From: Leptolyngbya sp. FACHB-261
Lineage (GTDB): Bacteria; Cyanobacteriota; Cyanobacteriia; FACHB-261
Length of the DNA: 64,000 nt
Reading direction: 5' to 3'
NCBI RefSeq assembly: GCF_014696065.1
Contig: NZ_JACJPL010000001.1
Coordinates: forward strand, 372,001 to 436,000
The stretch's first letter is position 1. The number at the start of each line of letters is the position of its first letter. Shown in pieces: positions 9,089-18,483 of this stretch. Both the position numbers and the translations under genes were made by a program. The notes beneath the pieces were generated by a model. The model saw only the letters and a program-made list of their open reading frames with translations. It made no database searches and was not told where the DNA came from.

Positions 9089-10230
9089 CAGGCACGGCTT
9101 TGCAAGTACGGTAGCAAGGTTTGGATTACAACGGACCAATCGAGATGCTTATAGTAGTAAGCTTGGCTGTCTTGAGCAGAGCGATGCATTTCGGGAAGAC
9201 ACTCCAATGCAGTCAAGACACTCTGCTCGAAGGCAGAGTAGTTGCCATCCTCAACCAGTGAGACACTTGGTAACTGGCGCAGGAAAGGATCGGTCAGATT
9301 ACCATCCGTACCCACAACAGGTAAACCATGTTCTAGAGCTGACATGAGGGAGGTTCGTTTAGCACTCAGACCGAACTCGTGAGGCATCAGGAAGAGATTG
9401 GAGATTTGCAAGTAATGGGATAAGTCTCTTTGGCTTAGATACTTAAACCGCAATACGGAATTTTGATTAGCAGTTTGGACAGATTGTGCACTTCCTAACA
9501 GTAACCAAACAACAGAGTAAGTAGAATTCTTTAAACCTTGATCTAGCCTAAGCACCCAATCTTGCCAAACTGATCCACGACAACCGAACAAAGCGAGAAC
9601 AGCTTGGCTTTTCTCAATTCCTAGGCTCTGGCGCAATACTTCTCTTTGCTCTGTAGAGATTGACTCTAGGGGAATATTGCTAGGAATTGGCAAGTAGTGA
9701 AACTTTTGATCTGCTTGACTGAAGCGCTTCAGTCTTTGCAGATAAACTTCAGAGCCACAGAAGACGTGATGGCTACTACGAACTAAGTGCCTTAGAACAT
9801 ACTGCTGCCATATGCCCAACAGCCAGGTGCCTGGATACTTAATAAACCAGGAATAGGTTTCGTGAGCAATCAGGAGAGTTTGAAACCTCTGACTACACTG
9901 CTGCCAAAACCGAGCTAATTCTAAGTTGAATCCCTTAGGGGAGTAAAGCCAAGGCGTGTATTGCAGAATAACAGTTTGAATCTTTTCCGATTCTAGAAGA
10001 TCTAAAAGCTTATCTAGACCATTTTGAGACCAGTTATCAACATACGGCAGAATGTGAAACGGTTCAGTTGCAGAATCACAACCTTGCTCAACTAGCAACT
10101 TGGCTGATAAGCCAACTTCCCTATAAAGATGGCTAGCAAGGTTAACCGAGTAATCGCCAACCCCACAGACATGAGGTAAAGTTCTACCAGTTATAATTGC
10201 TGTCTTTGCAAATGCCCGAGACCTATTCAT
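9088..10230 (-). CDS. Glycosyltransferase, GT-B/GT4-like
   Basis: About 380 residues. The N-terminus has TGRTLPHVCGVGDYSVNLASHL, the glycine-containing acceptor loop of GT4 enzymes that act early on a lipid-linked chain, followed by LQYTPWLYSPKGFN and AHETYSWFIKYPG. In the C-terminal domain the EX7E region is degenerate (EFGLSAKRTSLMSALEHGLP), so donor binding may differ. The listed frame begins at a TTG (10233); the ATG three bases inside is the more likely start. The gene overlaps the 3' end of the upstream GT2 gene by about eight bases and shares its stop with the next start, so tight coupling is likely. Confidence 0.8.
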   Translation of the reverse strand: MNRSRAFAKTAIITGRTLPHVCGVGDYSVNLASHLYREVGLSAKLLVEQGCDSATEPFHILPYVDNWSQNGLDKLLDLLESEKIQTVILQYTPWLYSPKGFNLELARFWQQCSQRFQTLLIAHETYSWFIKYPGTWLLGIWQQYVLRHLVRSSHHVFCGSEVYLQRLKRFSQADQKFHYLPIPSNIPLESISTEQREVLRQSLGIEKSQAVLALFGCRGSVWQDWVLRLDQGLKNSTYSVVWLLLGSAQSVQTANQNSVLRFKYLSQRDLSHYLQISNLFLMPHEFGLSAKRTSLMSALEHGLPVVGTDGNLTDPFLRQLPSVSLVEDGNYSAFEQSVLTALECLPEMHRSAQDSQAYYYKHLDWSVVIQTLLPYLQSRA

Positions 10231-11155
10231 CAATCGTTATTCTTCTCGATAGTTGCCTTTTAACTTTCTGAAGTTGACACGAGACTATTGTTTTGGCTAG
10301 CACTTGCAAGCCATCCATACTTCCACTTAATTTCTTGCTGAGCAGGCTTCTCTCCTCGGGCAATACATCCAGTTTTAGAAGCTGTCCATAGCAAGAAAGC
10401 AATCTCTTGGTTAGTATTTTGCGAATGGCACTATCATTCGTCTGAGCGTTCTCTAAAGCCCAAATTGTTCCTCGTAAATGTTGTTCTCTCTGACGAACGG
10501 TGTACGACTCTGAATGCACCCTGAATCGCATTAAGTAGCGGGGCAGAAAACCGAATCGAACTCCTTTAAGAAGCAAGCTTGTAAAGAAGTGTAGATCAAA
10601 GGCCCCAAAAGCTTGAGGCGAAAATGGACCATACTTCTCCCACACAGAACGTCGTATTACACAAGCTTCTAACGGAATCGAATTCCATTTAATCAGGTTG
10701 TAGATGTCCGTATCATTCAGTATTCCGTTCTGTAAGTGATGTCTGCCATAACGTTCTGTCATCCGATGGCTTGCTTCTAGATCAATTTGCCCAGTTTGAT
10801 CCATAACATATTGATTGCAAAAAACAACCTCGCAAGTTGGATGAGCATTCATGAACTCCAGCATCGACTCTGCGTACTGACTCTCTAAGATATTGTCATC
10901 AGCGAGAAAAGCTAGATATTCACCTTGGCAAATATTGGCAGCCTCAGACCAGCAAGCGACAATACCGGGATCAGGAACTAGGCTTCTGTACTTAATCCAG
11001 CACCACTTAGGGTCAGAGAAATTAAAGCAGCTGCCTCCGTCACAAACTACAGGCTCAACCCGATAGGATTGGAAGGCGATAGAGTCCAAGCACTCAGCTA
11101 GGAAAGAATTTCTACCAAAGGTAGGGATGGCCACTGATAAACTTTGACTAGGCAT
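10223..11155 (-). CDS. GT2 family glycosyltransferase
   Basis: 310 residues with a GT-A fold. It opens with LSVAIPTFGRNSFLAECLDSI, followed by the nucleotide-binding VVCDGGS and the metal/donor DXD-like FLADDNILE near residue 90. The C-terminal 130 residues are helical with no membrane segment, so it is a soluble or peripheral inverting transferase. The start ATG overlaps the preceding stop (TAATG), consistent with coupled translation. A role in adding one sugar of the exported polysaccharide is inferred from context; donor and acceptor are unknown. Confidence 0.87.
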   Translation of the reverse strand: MPSQSLSVAIPTFGRNSFLAECLDSIAFQSYRVEPVVCDGGSCFNFSDPKWCWIKYRSLVPDPGIVACWSEAANICQGEYLAFLADDNILESQYAESMLEFMNAHPTCEVVFCNQYVMDQTGQIDLEASHRMTERYGRHHLQNGILNDTDIYNLIKWNSIPLEACVIRRSVWEKYGPFSPQAFGAFDLHFFTSLLLKGVRFGFLPRYLMRFRVHSESYTVRQREQHLRGTIWALENAQTNDSAIRKILTKRLLSCYGQLLKLDVLPEERSLLSKKLSGSMDGLQVLAKTIVSCQLQKVKRQLSRRITIDE

Positions 11156-12216
11156 TATGCTGAGAAATAAACTTCAAGAAACTGCCTTGCACGCCTGGTC
11201 GTTGTATTGCTTTCAATCCATTTAAACGTCGCAGTATAAAGTTTCTGATATTCGTCTTCTGTTATCGTATTAATCCTTTCCATCAGCTCAGTATAGCTAT
11301 GATAAATGATGCAATTTGATTCATTTAATCCATGAGGAGCACAAGTTGCTGGTTTTAGATCAAGATCCCTGAAGCAGAGAACGCAGCCGTTGGCTGCTAG
11401 CTCATAATGACGGAGACAGTCCCAGCCAGCACGCTTTGTAGTAATACCAAAACGTGCCTTGCTTAGATCCTCATAGTATTCCTTTTCAGAGGTAAAAGTA
11501 TGTTTATCCGAGCCAGTGGCTGAGAAAAATGCTCCATCAAGATAACTAGCAACTTCCAGATCAACAATATGAGTTGGAAATTGTTTTGTTTTGCTTTCTA
11601 TACCAGTTCGCCAAATTTTTTCCTCAGGAATAGAAAAACCAATAGGTATCGCGTTATTAGGAATAGGTATCCACTTGCGTAGCCAGCGTGGCAGAAACCG
11701 ATCCAGGCTGTAGGCAGCTCCCTCAGGCATTAGCTCTCGTTTGAAATACCTAGTTTTTGATGTAGGAGTAAGGTAAGTCCAAGGATAATTTTTAAGCCGC
11801 CAGCCTAAGGAGACAAAGGGGAAAAACGCTGGGGTGTCTTGCCCATCTAGTATTGCCAATTTTTCGGGAGAAACAATAGTAGACAACTGCCAAAGCAAGT
11901 CCCACTGATTGCAGATATCTGCAACCACAATAATATCGTAATTATCCAAGTCTTTATGCCAAAAGTAGCGAGACTCTGCAAGGCTGGGAATCTCTTCAAG
12001 AAGACCGTAAAGAGTGAATCCGTAACCGCGCAATTTGGACTGAATACCATCCGTCATTGGAGCATACATGCTGTCGTAACGGGGGACATCAACACAGTTG
12101 CTCCCTAAAAGCTTTCGTAGCCCATGAAATAGAGTCTCCGCTAAATAGTTAGACTGATTGCTGTGCAGAAATAAAACCTTAGTTTGACAAAAATTCTTTT
12201 CTGTTTCTCTAATCAT
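11155..12216 (-). CDS. Exostosin-like / GT-B-type putative glycosyltransferase
   Basis: 353 residues, not a standard GT4 or GT2. The N-terminal half carries KVLFLHSNQSNYLAETLFHGL and DNYDIIVVADICNQWDLLW, consistent with a Rossmann domain. The C-terminal half has SKARFGITTKRAGWDCLRHY followed by ELAANGCVLCFRDL, the pattern by which exostosin-like transferases place the donor-binding Glu (E-x-x-A-x-G-C). A transferase role is likely from this motif and from its position between two transferase genes (overlap of one base downstream, 12 bp gap upstream). A surveillance or modifying role is possible. Confidence in the fold is moderate; the substrate is unknown. Confidence 0.65.
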   Translation of the reverse strand: MIRETEKNFCQTKVLFLHSNQSNYLAETLFHGLRKLLGSNCVDVPRYDSMYAPMTDGIQSKLRGYGFTLYGLLEEIPSLAESRYFWHKDLDNYDIIVVADICNQWDLLWQLSTIVSPEKLAILDGQDTPAFFPFVSLGWRLKNYPWTYLTPTSKTRYFKRELMPEGAAYSLDRFLPRWLRKWIPIPNNAIPIGFSIPEEKIWRTGIESKTKQFPTHIVDLEVASYLDGAFFSATGSDKHTFTSEKEYYEDLSKARFGITTKRAGWDCLRHYELAANGCVLCFRDLDLKPATCAPHGLNESNCIIYHSYTELMERINTITEDEYQKLYTATFKWIESNTTTRRARQFLEVYFSA

Positions 12217-12228
12217 ATTTTGAGCTTT

Positions 12229-13422
12229 TTATCTAATGCGTCCCACTATTTCCCCTGCTCGGCTCCACCGCATTAGGTCACATAGAAAATCACGAGAACT
12301 CGACCAATGGTTCGGAAGTCTCTGCTCAACTTTCTTGCCAGTTAGCAAGTTGAGCCAATCTTGGCAGATAGTCTGTTGATTAAACCTCTTGCTAACGTAC
12401 TCTCTAGCTGAACGGCCATTCTGCTCAACCGCATCTATATTAGACAATCCATTTAGTATGCAGTCACCAAGCGACTCTATGGATCTTTGAGAGGTTAAGG
12501 AACCAAAAACCTTAGCGTACACTGTTTCTTTGAGTCCGCCTGCTGCAACTGAGAATACTGTTCGCTCACAGGCCTGTGCCTCAACTGCAGCAACGCAAAA
12601 GGTTTCAAGGCTATTCCAGGAAGGATTAACCATAACTGCCCAGGATTGAGCAATCTCCTCATGCAACTGTATAGGTGGTAATGCTCCCAGAAATTGAGGT
12701 TGGTAAGATTCCGATAGAGCATTGAGCCAGGGTTGAATTTTTTCTGTTTCAAAATTCAGTTCTGCAATTCCTAACGGACCAACTACAGCAGCACTACCCC
12801 TATGAATGCCAATATTGCCAGCGATTGCTAGTCGCAAATCAACTTTTTGTCTTACTAAATAAGACCATACCTGCATTACCTCTGTGAATCCTTTGGTTGG
12901 GGTAATAGCACCAATAAACAGCAGTTTTCTCTGGGTCTGAGCTTCTACAGGAGAAAAAACAGAGCAGTAAGAATTATAAATAACAGCTATCTTGTCTTGC
13001 CACCCCTTGAGCGCTCGGTAGATATTGGCATGATACATAGAAGGAACCACAATTTTGGCCCCCCCCTTTTGTAAAAAGCTGTGAATGAAGTTCCAAGAAG
13101 TTTGGTTTTGCAGCCAGAGAACAGTTTTTGCTAAAGCTTGATTGCCAAAAGTTATTGATGTATTGTTCCAGTGAGATTGATGGACAATTAGATGGTCATA
13201 CTGTGTAGCATCTACCTGCTTATGTTGAATACAAACAATGGTGTCACTATGTGGAACCTCTGAAGCCACGCTTAGAGACACATCCACGCCACTACTGGTT
13301 AAAAGAGACGCTAGCCTAACAATTGAGCCAATTGTTCCTGAACATGGAATGGTACCATCTACAATGCCATTAACTGCAGTGAGTTCAGGGTGAACAGTTG
13401 GTAGAGCAATCAGAATACGCAT
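12229..13422 (-). CDS. GT4 family glycosyltransferase
   Basis: 397 residues, GT-B fold. It begins MRILIALPTVHPE, with the glycine-containing acceptor loop replaced by CSGTIGSIVRLASLL. The C-terminal domain starts at LLFIGAITPTKGFTEVM and contains SLETFCVAAVEAQACERTV, an EX7E variant (E-T-F-C-V-A-A-V-E). The divergent acceptor half relative to neighbouring GT4 proteins suggests a different acceptor. Only three bases separate it from the upstream GT2 gene at 13426-14298, so both are almost certainly on one mRNA. Specific sugar unknown. Confidence 0.83.
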   Translation of the reverse strand: MRILIALPTVHPELTAVNGIVDGTIPCSGTIGSIVRLASLLTSSGVDVSLSVASEVPHSDTIVCIQHKQVDATQYDHLIVHQSHWNNTSITFGNQALAKTVLWLQNQTSWNFIHSFLQKGGAKIVVPSMYHANIYRALKGWQDKIAVIYNSYCSVFSPVEAQTQRKLLFIGAITPTKGFTEVMQVWSYLVRQKVDLRLAIAGNIGIHRGSAAVVGPLGIAELNFETEKIQPWLNALSESYQPQFLGALPPIQLHEEIAQSWAVMVNPSWNSLETFCVAAVEAQACERTVFSVAAGGLKETVYAKVFGSLTSQRSIESLGDCILNGLSNIDAVEQNGRSAREYVSKRFNQQTICQDWLNLLTGKKVEQRLPNHWSSSRDFLCDLMRWSRAGEIVGRIR

Positions 13423-13425
13423 AGG

Positions 13426-14298
13426 TTACGGTGCAGCCCGTTTATCTAATTTAGATTGCTGGCGCCGACTCAGGTATAGCCAAGTCAATGGAATTCCAAA
13501 TAGCAAATCAGCTAAGGACACAAGAGCAGATTTTGGACGGCGGTAATATAGCTTACGCAATAGATCAAAAGCATGAAACTTGTAGCTTTTTACTATAAAG
13601 ATAAAATCTCCCTTAGGCTTAAGCACTGTTTTATGCTTGCTAACATGATGAGCCCAGGCAGAACAGCGTTTAGGAATTCGAGTAACTGCGTCTCTTAAGG
13701 AAGTGAGCCGCACAGGATGAAAAACCCGTGCAGTTGAGACAAAAGTAATTGGAGTTATAGATGCTAGACGCAGCTTCAGGTCCTGGTCTTCGTGAGCGGC
13801 AAGGGGGTAACTAGGGTCAAAGCCTCCAACTGCTTCGAACAGAACTCGCTGAACTGCAATGTTAGCAGACCAAAAATAATCCCCGGTCAAGTTGACCGGA
13901 CATTCTGCTAAGTCTTGATTTGGATCTCCCTCTGGACATATTGCACCTTCCAGGGCTAGAGCAGCTCCGTTCAGGCTCTTTGAAAAAGCTTCCAGCCAAG
14001 TCGGTTCTGGTAAGCAATCATCATCAGTAAAGACTAGCCATTTACCTTGAGCGTACTTTGCTCCGTTGTTACGATTAGCAGCTGGCCCTTTGTGTGGACC
14101 CGTAACCCATTTAGCCCAAGGATAACGCTCTTGAATTAAAGCTTCAGCAGTGAAAGCTTGTCCATCATCAGTAACAATGACTTCATAGTAGGCTACTGGC
14201 AAAGTTTGGATCCCTGGCGCGAGACGATCTAGGCACTTGGTCAGTAAATTGTTGCGCTGGTAGGTTGGAATTACTACTGAAAAGAGCAAGCCAGCCAT
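13426..14298 (-). CDS. GT2 family glycosyltransferase
   Basis: 290 residues. The GT-A signature is clear: FSVVIPTYQRNNLLTKCLDRL at the start, VIVTDDG, the NRNNGAKYAQGKWLVF donor loop, and the metal-binding TDDDC near residue 93. PLAAHEDQDLKLRL (about residue 170) supplies the ED catalytic-base region typical of the family, and a short hydrophobic stretch near the C-terminus may give a membrane contact. The ATG overlaps the stop of the upstream gene by one base (TAATG). Inferred to add one residue of the surface polymer; specificity unknown. Confidence 0.87.
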   Translation of the reverse strand: MAGLLFSVVIPTYQRNNLLTKCLDRLAPGIQTLPVAYYEVIVTDDGQAFTAEALIQERYPWAKWVTGPHKGPAANRNNGAKYAQGKWLVFTDDDCLPEPTWLEAFSKSLNGAALALEGAICPEGDPNQDLAECPVNLTGDYFWSANIAVQRVLFEAVGGFDPSYPLAAHEDQDLKLRLASITPITFVSTARVFHPVRLTSLRDAVTRIPKRCSAWAHHVSKHKTVLKPKGDFIFIVKSYKFHAFDLLRKLYYRRPKSALVSLADLLFGIPLTWLYLSRRQQSKLDKRAAP

Positions 14299-15173
14299 TA
14301 TGCTTCCAATAGAGTGTGTAGGGCTCGTTTGAAGCGTCGAGCGATTGTCCGAGCTGAGCGGCTATTTTTGCGCTGCTGTTGACTCCAAGCTTTAACTTGT
14401 TCGTCCCATTCTGCTTTTTCTGCTTGGGTAAGGAAACTGTAGAAAATATCGTTGATTGGACGTGGCCTATCCATTGGTGTCCCAGCCCAATGAATCAGGT
14501 AAGGTTTTCGTTGAAGATCACTCCAGTAGGAATTATACTCACTTGGGTAATCACCGGCCCAAGTAGACTCCATCCTAATAGGAGGTAGCATGAGATTGGT
14601 AACAGAGACATTAGATAAAAACACTAGTAAGTTCAAACCGGGTTGATCAGGCAGTGGAGGCTGAACACAGGTTTTAACATACTCAGGCTGCATCGCTACT
14701 GACTTAAGTTGCTCAACCGAGTAGAGAGCAGAGTCGCAAGCAAACTGGCCCGAATTAAATACGTGCATCTGCCATGTCGTACTCTTTTTAGCAAATATCG
14801 CTTTAGAAGTTTCTGTATAAGTGTGGTTTGGATCGCGCCAGTGGCCACAGGAGGTAATAAATTCCAAATGCGATTCCAACACATCTTCAGGATTCTTCAA
14901 GAAGCAAACATCTGCATCGACAAATTGGTAATTTTCTACTGTTAAGCATTGATATTTACGCAGTGCTCGGTGGGCTTTCTGTTCTTCCAGCCAATCTAAA
15001 ATCTCAGGCATTACCCACCATTTGGAGCCCACTGGAAGTTCAAAAAGGTTGTTGTCATAAGGGATAACCCACAATGGAAGTTGGCAACCGGCTGCTCGTA
15101 AAGAGCGCTCCATTGCCAGGAAACGCAAACGGAATTTTGAATTCGCTAGAGAAATAATTTTGTCAAGTTTCAC
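14298..15173 (-). CDS. Putative GT-A nucleotide-sugar transferase (GT8/GT77-like), unclassified
   Basis: 291 residues, no common annotation recognised. Features that suggest a GT-A transferase are an N-terminal SKFRLRFLAMERSLRAAG segment resembling donor-domain starts, YQFVDADVCFLKNP with a D-A-D (DXD-type) metal motif near residue 87, FNSGQFAC, and a C-terminal LIHWAGTPMDRPRP that resembles the HxxG motif of retaining GT8-type enzymes. The start codon is GTG, in a GTGA overlap with the stop of the upstream gene. The C-terminal 40 residues are strongly basic, possibly a membrane-surface helix. A sugar transferase in this operon is likely; the exact family is uncertain. Confidence 0.6.
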   Translation of the reverse strand: MKLDKIISLANSKFRLRFLAMERSLRAAGCQLPLWVIPYDNNLFELPVGSKWWVMPEILDWLEEQKAHRALRKYQCLTVENYQFVDADVCFLKNPEDVLESHLEFITSCGHWRDPNHTYTETSKAIFAKKSTTWQMHVFNSGQFACDSALYSVEQLKSVAMQPEYVKTCVQPPLPDQPGLNLLVFLSNVSVTNLMLPPIRMESTWAGDYPSEYNSYWSDLQRKPYLIHWAGTPMDRPRPINDIFYSFLTQAEKAEWDEQVKAWSQQQRKNSRSARTIARRFKRALHTLLEA

Positions 15174-16291
15174 GAAACAATTCCTGCACAGGTTTTGATC
15201 ATTTCTAGGTAGTGTGGGAGTAGTTTCTCCCAGCTAAAGCGCTCATAGACACTTTTTTGACGCGAATAGCGCTTAGATTCTTGCTGATCTTCTAGCAACT
15301 GTTCTGAAATTGCTTGGGCTAAGTTTTCTGGCAAACTCAAGTCACGCAGACAGCCGTCCTCTCCCAAAACGAAACGTGTAATCTCACAATCGTGAGCTAT
15401 ACAAGGTAAACCATAGGACATTGCCTCTAAAAACACACGGCCAAATCCCTCTCCAAGAGAAGCAAGGATAAACAGGTCTGAAGCTCGATAATAATCAGCA
15501 ATTTGGTCGTACCGGACAGTTCTGACGTCAAAATTAGGTTTGTCTAACAGCCTATGCCCTAACTGTATTAGCTCAGGCGATTCTGTTTCCAACTGACCTA
15601 ATAAGAGAAGGTAAGGACGCGGCTCAGGTAATGAGGCAACTTCATGAATGACATAATCCATTCTCTTATGAGATTTGTTAATCGCACCTACCGAGAGGAG
15701 CACTGAGCGATTTTCAGGTAGCCTAAGCTCACCGCGTAAAGCGCATAGCTCAGCTGAATTCAGGGGCTTGTTAGGGGAATTTTTGATTCCGTAGGGGAGA
15801 AGGCTCTGCTTCTCTCGCGGTACTCCTATATCCAATGCCGCTTGTAAATGCGTAGGTGCAACTTGCTGAGCGTGGTCCATACGATGGATGTAGGATGGTG
15901 ATAAGGGGCCACCATTTGAGTATAGGAGCTTAAATTTTTGTCGAGCCAACCGCCGCCAATGCCAGAGTAGATTGCCTAGAGCACCATCACTGAAATAAAT
16001 AACATGGGGCCTACAGTCATAAATATGAGGTAGCAAACTCAAGAAAAATGAGCTTTGTTCAATAAAATGTCCATCTCTTCCAGCTGCTTTACCAAGCTGG
16101 GTAGCGGCCCAGCCATCCCGAGCTAGATTCCATAAAGCGACCTCTTTTGCTCCCAACTCGCCAGCTCCCTTAAAAAGGGTAATATCAAGAGATCCATCTG
16201 CCTGCAGCGCATCGAAACACTCCTGTGTAAAAGATTCAAATCCTCGCTTAACCTGACCTAGCCCTGGACAGGCTAGAAAAACTCGAATCAT
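15170..16291 (-). CDS. GT4 family glycosyltransferase
   Basis: 373 residues, GT-B. The N-terminal domain begins IRVFLACPGLGQVKRGFESF, an unusual acceptor loop that recalls cyanobacterial transferases named CapM/RfaB-like. The C-terminal domain begins VLLSVGAINKSHKRMDYVI and has LGEGFGRVFLEAMSYGLPCI with a full EX7E. The four-base overlap with the downstream GTG start and the 52-bp gap upstream keep it in the operon. Retaining sugar transfer is established for the family; donor and acceptor here are unknown. Confidence 0.85.
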   Translation of the reverse strand: MIRVFLACPGLGQVKRGFESFTQECFDALQADGSLDITLFKGAGELGAKEVALWNLARDGWAATQLGKAAGRDGHFIEQSSFFLSLLPHIYDCRPHVIYFSDGALGNLLWHWRRLARQKFKLLYSNGGPLSPSYIHRMDHAQQVAPTHLQAALDIGVPREKQSLLPYGIKNSPNKPLNSAELCALRGELRLPENRSVLLSVGAINKSHKRMDYVIHEVASLPEPRPYLLLLGQLETESPELIQLGHRLLDKPNFDVRTVRYDQIADYYRASDLFILASLGEGFGRVFLEAMSYGLPCIAHDCEITRFVLGEDGCLRDLSLPENLAQAISEQLLEDQQESKRYSRQKSVYERFSWEKLLPHYLEMIKTCAGIVS

Positions 16292-16343
16292 TTATAATTC
16301 TCGTTGCTAACGAAGAGGAGTGAGCAATAGAGATCTTGCATTT

Positions 16344-17366
16344 CTATCGAAATGAAGGAACTATTCGCTGAGCCAAAGCGCGTTTGATCAAACCAAGAAA
16401 GCGACGGTCCCTTAGTCCTTGGACTGGAAAATCAATCACAGCCTTCAACAAGTCACCAAGAAGGGTTTCTCTTGGCTTTAGCGACAACTCTTCCAATCTG
16501 TTGGAGTAGGCAATGAGGCTATGCAGCTCTCTTCGCTCATTTGGAGACAGAAAGGCTGCATACTCTTGGGCGATTTTGATCGCCTCTATTTTGACTGCTA
16601 TTCCAGCGCGTCTAGTTTTAGCATCATCATGGAATCGGTAGAAACAGATCGGCTCTTCATGGTTATAAACTGTCGGTTTGGCAAGAGCTATTCTGGCGTA
16701 CCAGTCCAAGTCCATACAGTAGTGCAAATCTTCCTGCAAGAAACCAATCTTTTCAGCAAAGCCTCTGGCGATGAATACAGACTGAGAAGGAATAATATAG
16801 TCTGTGCTATAGAAGAAACGTAGCAAACTCTTCAGTTTTAGATCTCTAACCCCAGTGCTATAGCTGATGGTAGCCTCTTCTAGAGAAAAGCCACTGTAAG
16901 CCTTCCAGCCAAAGATAAAATCAGCAATCGCCACATTTGAGCCAGCAAAAAGTGAAAGAGCTTTGGGCAGATAGCAGTCGCTAGAGTTCATCCAGGCAAT
17001 GTAATCCCCAGTACATCTCTCAAATCCCTTGTTGATAGCATGGGATTGGCCTCGGTCAGGTTCACTGACCCAATAGCTTAACCAAGGCGAATACTTCTTG
17101 ACGATTTCGGTAGAGTTGTCTGTACTGCCTCCATCAATAATGATGTACTCCAGGTTGGGATATCCTTGCAATAGAACAGAACGAATTGCTTCTTCTAAAA
17201 ACTGATCTTGATTGTAGCTAGGAGTAACGATACTAACACGAGGCCAGTCGGAACCATCTGGCCTTTTTTCTGGCAGTTTTGGGCTCTGCTCCGTCCACGG
17301 CCACCCAGCTTTACCTTCTAGCGGTGGCGGTAAATCTTTAATATCTAGTACGTTACCAACAGTCAT
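16344..17366 (-). CDS. GT2 family glycosyltransferase
   Basis: 340 residues with a 45-residue N-terminal extension before the GT-A domain. The domain carries PRVSIVTPSYNQDQFLEEAI, IIIDGGSTDNSTEIV, the SEPDRGQSHAINKGF donor loop and IAWMNSSDCYLP, where the DXD-like metal site is Ser-Ser-Asp. This pattern matches the large WcaA-like group found in O-antigen and capsule loci. Its ATG lies in an ATGA overlap with the stop of the upstream GT4 gene, so translation is probably coupled. The closest relative in the window by eye is the GT2 gene at 19793-20728. Confidence 0.87.
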   Translation of the reverse strand: MTVGNVLDIKDLPPPLEGKAGWPWTEQSPKLPEKRPDGSDWPRVSIVTPSYNQDQFLEEAIRSVLLQGYPNLEYIIIDGGSTDNSTEIVKKYSPWLSYWVSEPDRGQSHAINKGFERCTGDYIAWMNSSDCYLPKALSLFAGSNVAIADFIFGWKAYSGFSLEEATISYSTGVRDLKLKSLLRFFYSTDYIIPSQSVFIARGFAEKIGFLQEDLHYCMDLDWYARIALAKPTVYNHEEPICFYRFHDDAKTRRAGIAVKIEAIKIAQEYAAFLSPNERRELHSLIAYSNRLEELSLKPRETLLGDLLKAVIDFPVQGLRDRRFLGLIKRALAQRIVPSFR

Positions 17367-18463
17367 TTGTTACTTATTGCCTGATAAACAGCGAGAGTTT
17401 GAGCAGCGGTTTTCTCCCAACTAAACATTGTTGCTCTTTTCTCGCCCTTTGCAATTAGCTCATCGCGTTTCGTGGGGTTTTCAGATAAATCGATCAAAAT
17501 ATCAGCTAGGTCAGTTATTGAGTTGGGACCAAACAATATACCAGCATCACCGACGACCTCAGGAATACTGGAGCAGTTAGAAGCGACAACAGCTGTTCTG
17601 CATGACATAGCTTCTAAAGGCGGTATGCCAAAGCCTTCATACAGGGAAGGGTACACTAAAGCAAGACTACAGCGATAGAGCTTAGCCAAGTGTCTATCAT
17701 CAGCATAATTGTAGTGCTCGATAGCATGGGCCAAGTTTAGGGTGGCAACAAGTTGTTTCTCTTCATCATTAAACGCTGGACCGACCACACATAGCATCAG
17801 CTCAGGCCGAATACTTATAGCCTTTGCAAGGGCCATGAGTATGCGATCGAAATTTTTGTAGTTATATCGGCTACCAACATAAAGATAGTAGGGCCGAGTT
17901 GGCACAGCCTCAGTGCCGTAGGCCAGACTTACATTCATATCTGTAGCAAGATACGTGACTGTCACTCTGTCTTCTAACGCAGGGTATCGCTCAAGCAAGT
18001 CTTTTTTCGTATTTTCGGAGATACAGATAATTGCTTGTGCCGCTAGGACTGCTTGGCGTTTCTCCTCGATTTGGTGACCGTCAGGATCCGTTTGCTTTGC
18101 GAAAAGCTCGTGAATCATGTCATAAACAGTCACCACAATAGGGCGTTTGACTGTATCGAAGTTTTGTTGAGTTAGAAGCGAGTAGTAAGTTGGATGGAAA
18201 ACCTCGTATCTTCCAAAATTGGTTACACTTCTAAAGTAGTACTTCTCAAGCCAGTACGAGAGGCGACCAGGACGAAAGCCAAATCTTTTGTAGAAGAAAA
18301 CCTTGAGGTTTGGATGAGTTGGATAGTTAACCTCACGGTTCTGACAGGTCGTTAGAAGTGGAGTGTAGTCCTCTGGCAACCTACTAATTAGGTTGGCAAA
18401 GTACCGATTAACCCCTCCAGCAAATTGGATTGCGTAAATTTGACCGTCATAAAGAATACGCAT
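17363..18463 (-). CDS. GT4 glycosyltransferase, mannosyltransferase-type
   Basis: 366 residues. It begins MRILYDGQIYAIQFAGGVNRY with the GG(V/I) loop typical of the mannosyltransferase-like group (WbaZ/MtfB type), then ICISENTKKDLL and YLYVGSRYNYKNF. The C-terminal domain has YEGFGIPPLEAMSCRTAVV and SSIPEVVGDAGILF, an EX7E followed by the conserved donor loop. The adjacent gene at 18484-19770 has almost the same motif set and is probably a paralogue. The four-base overlap with the next gene and a 20-bp gap upstream put it inside the operon. A GDP-mannose-type donor is typical of the group but not proven here. Confidence 0.87.
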   Translation of the reverse strand: MRILYDGQIYAIQFAGGVNRYFANLISRLPEDYTPLLTTCQNREVNYPTHPNLKVFFYKRFGFRPGRLSYWLEKYYFRSVTNFGRYEVFHPTYYSLLTQQNFDTVKRPIVVTVYDMIHELFAKQTDPDGHQIEEKRQAVLAAQAIICISENTKKDLLERYPALEDRVTVTYLATDMNVSLAYGTEAVPTRPYYLYVGSRYNYKNFDRILMALAKAISIRPELMLCVVGPAFNDEEKQLVATLNLAHAIEHYNYADDRHLAKLYRCSLALVYPSLYEGFGIPPLEAMSCRTAVVASNCSSIPEVVGDAGILFGPNSITDLADILIDLSENPTKRDELIAKGEKRATMFSWEKTAAQTLAVYQAISNK

Positions 18464-18483
18464 TTGGGTAGTTCTTGTTTGGG

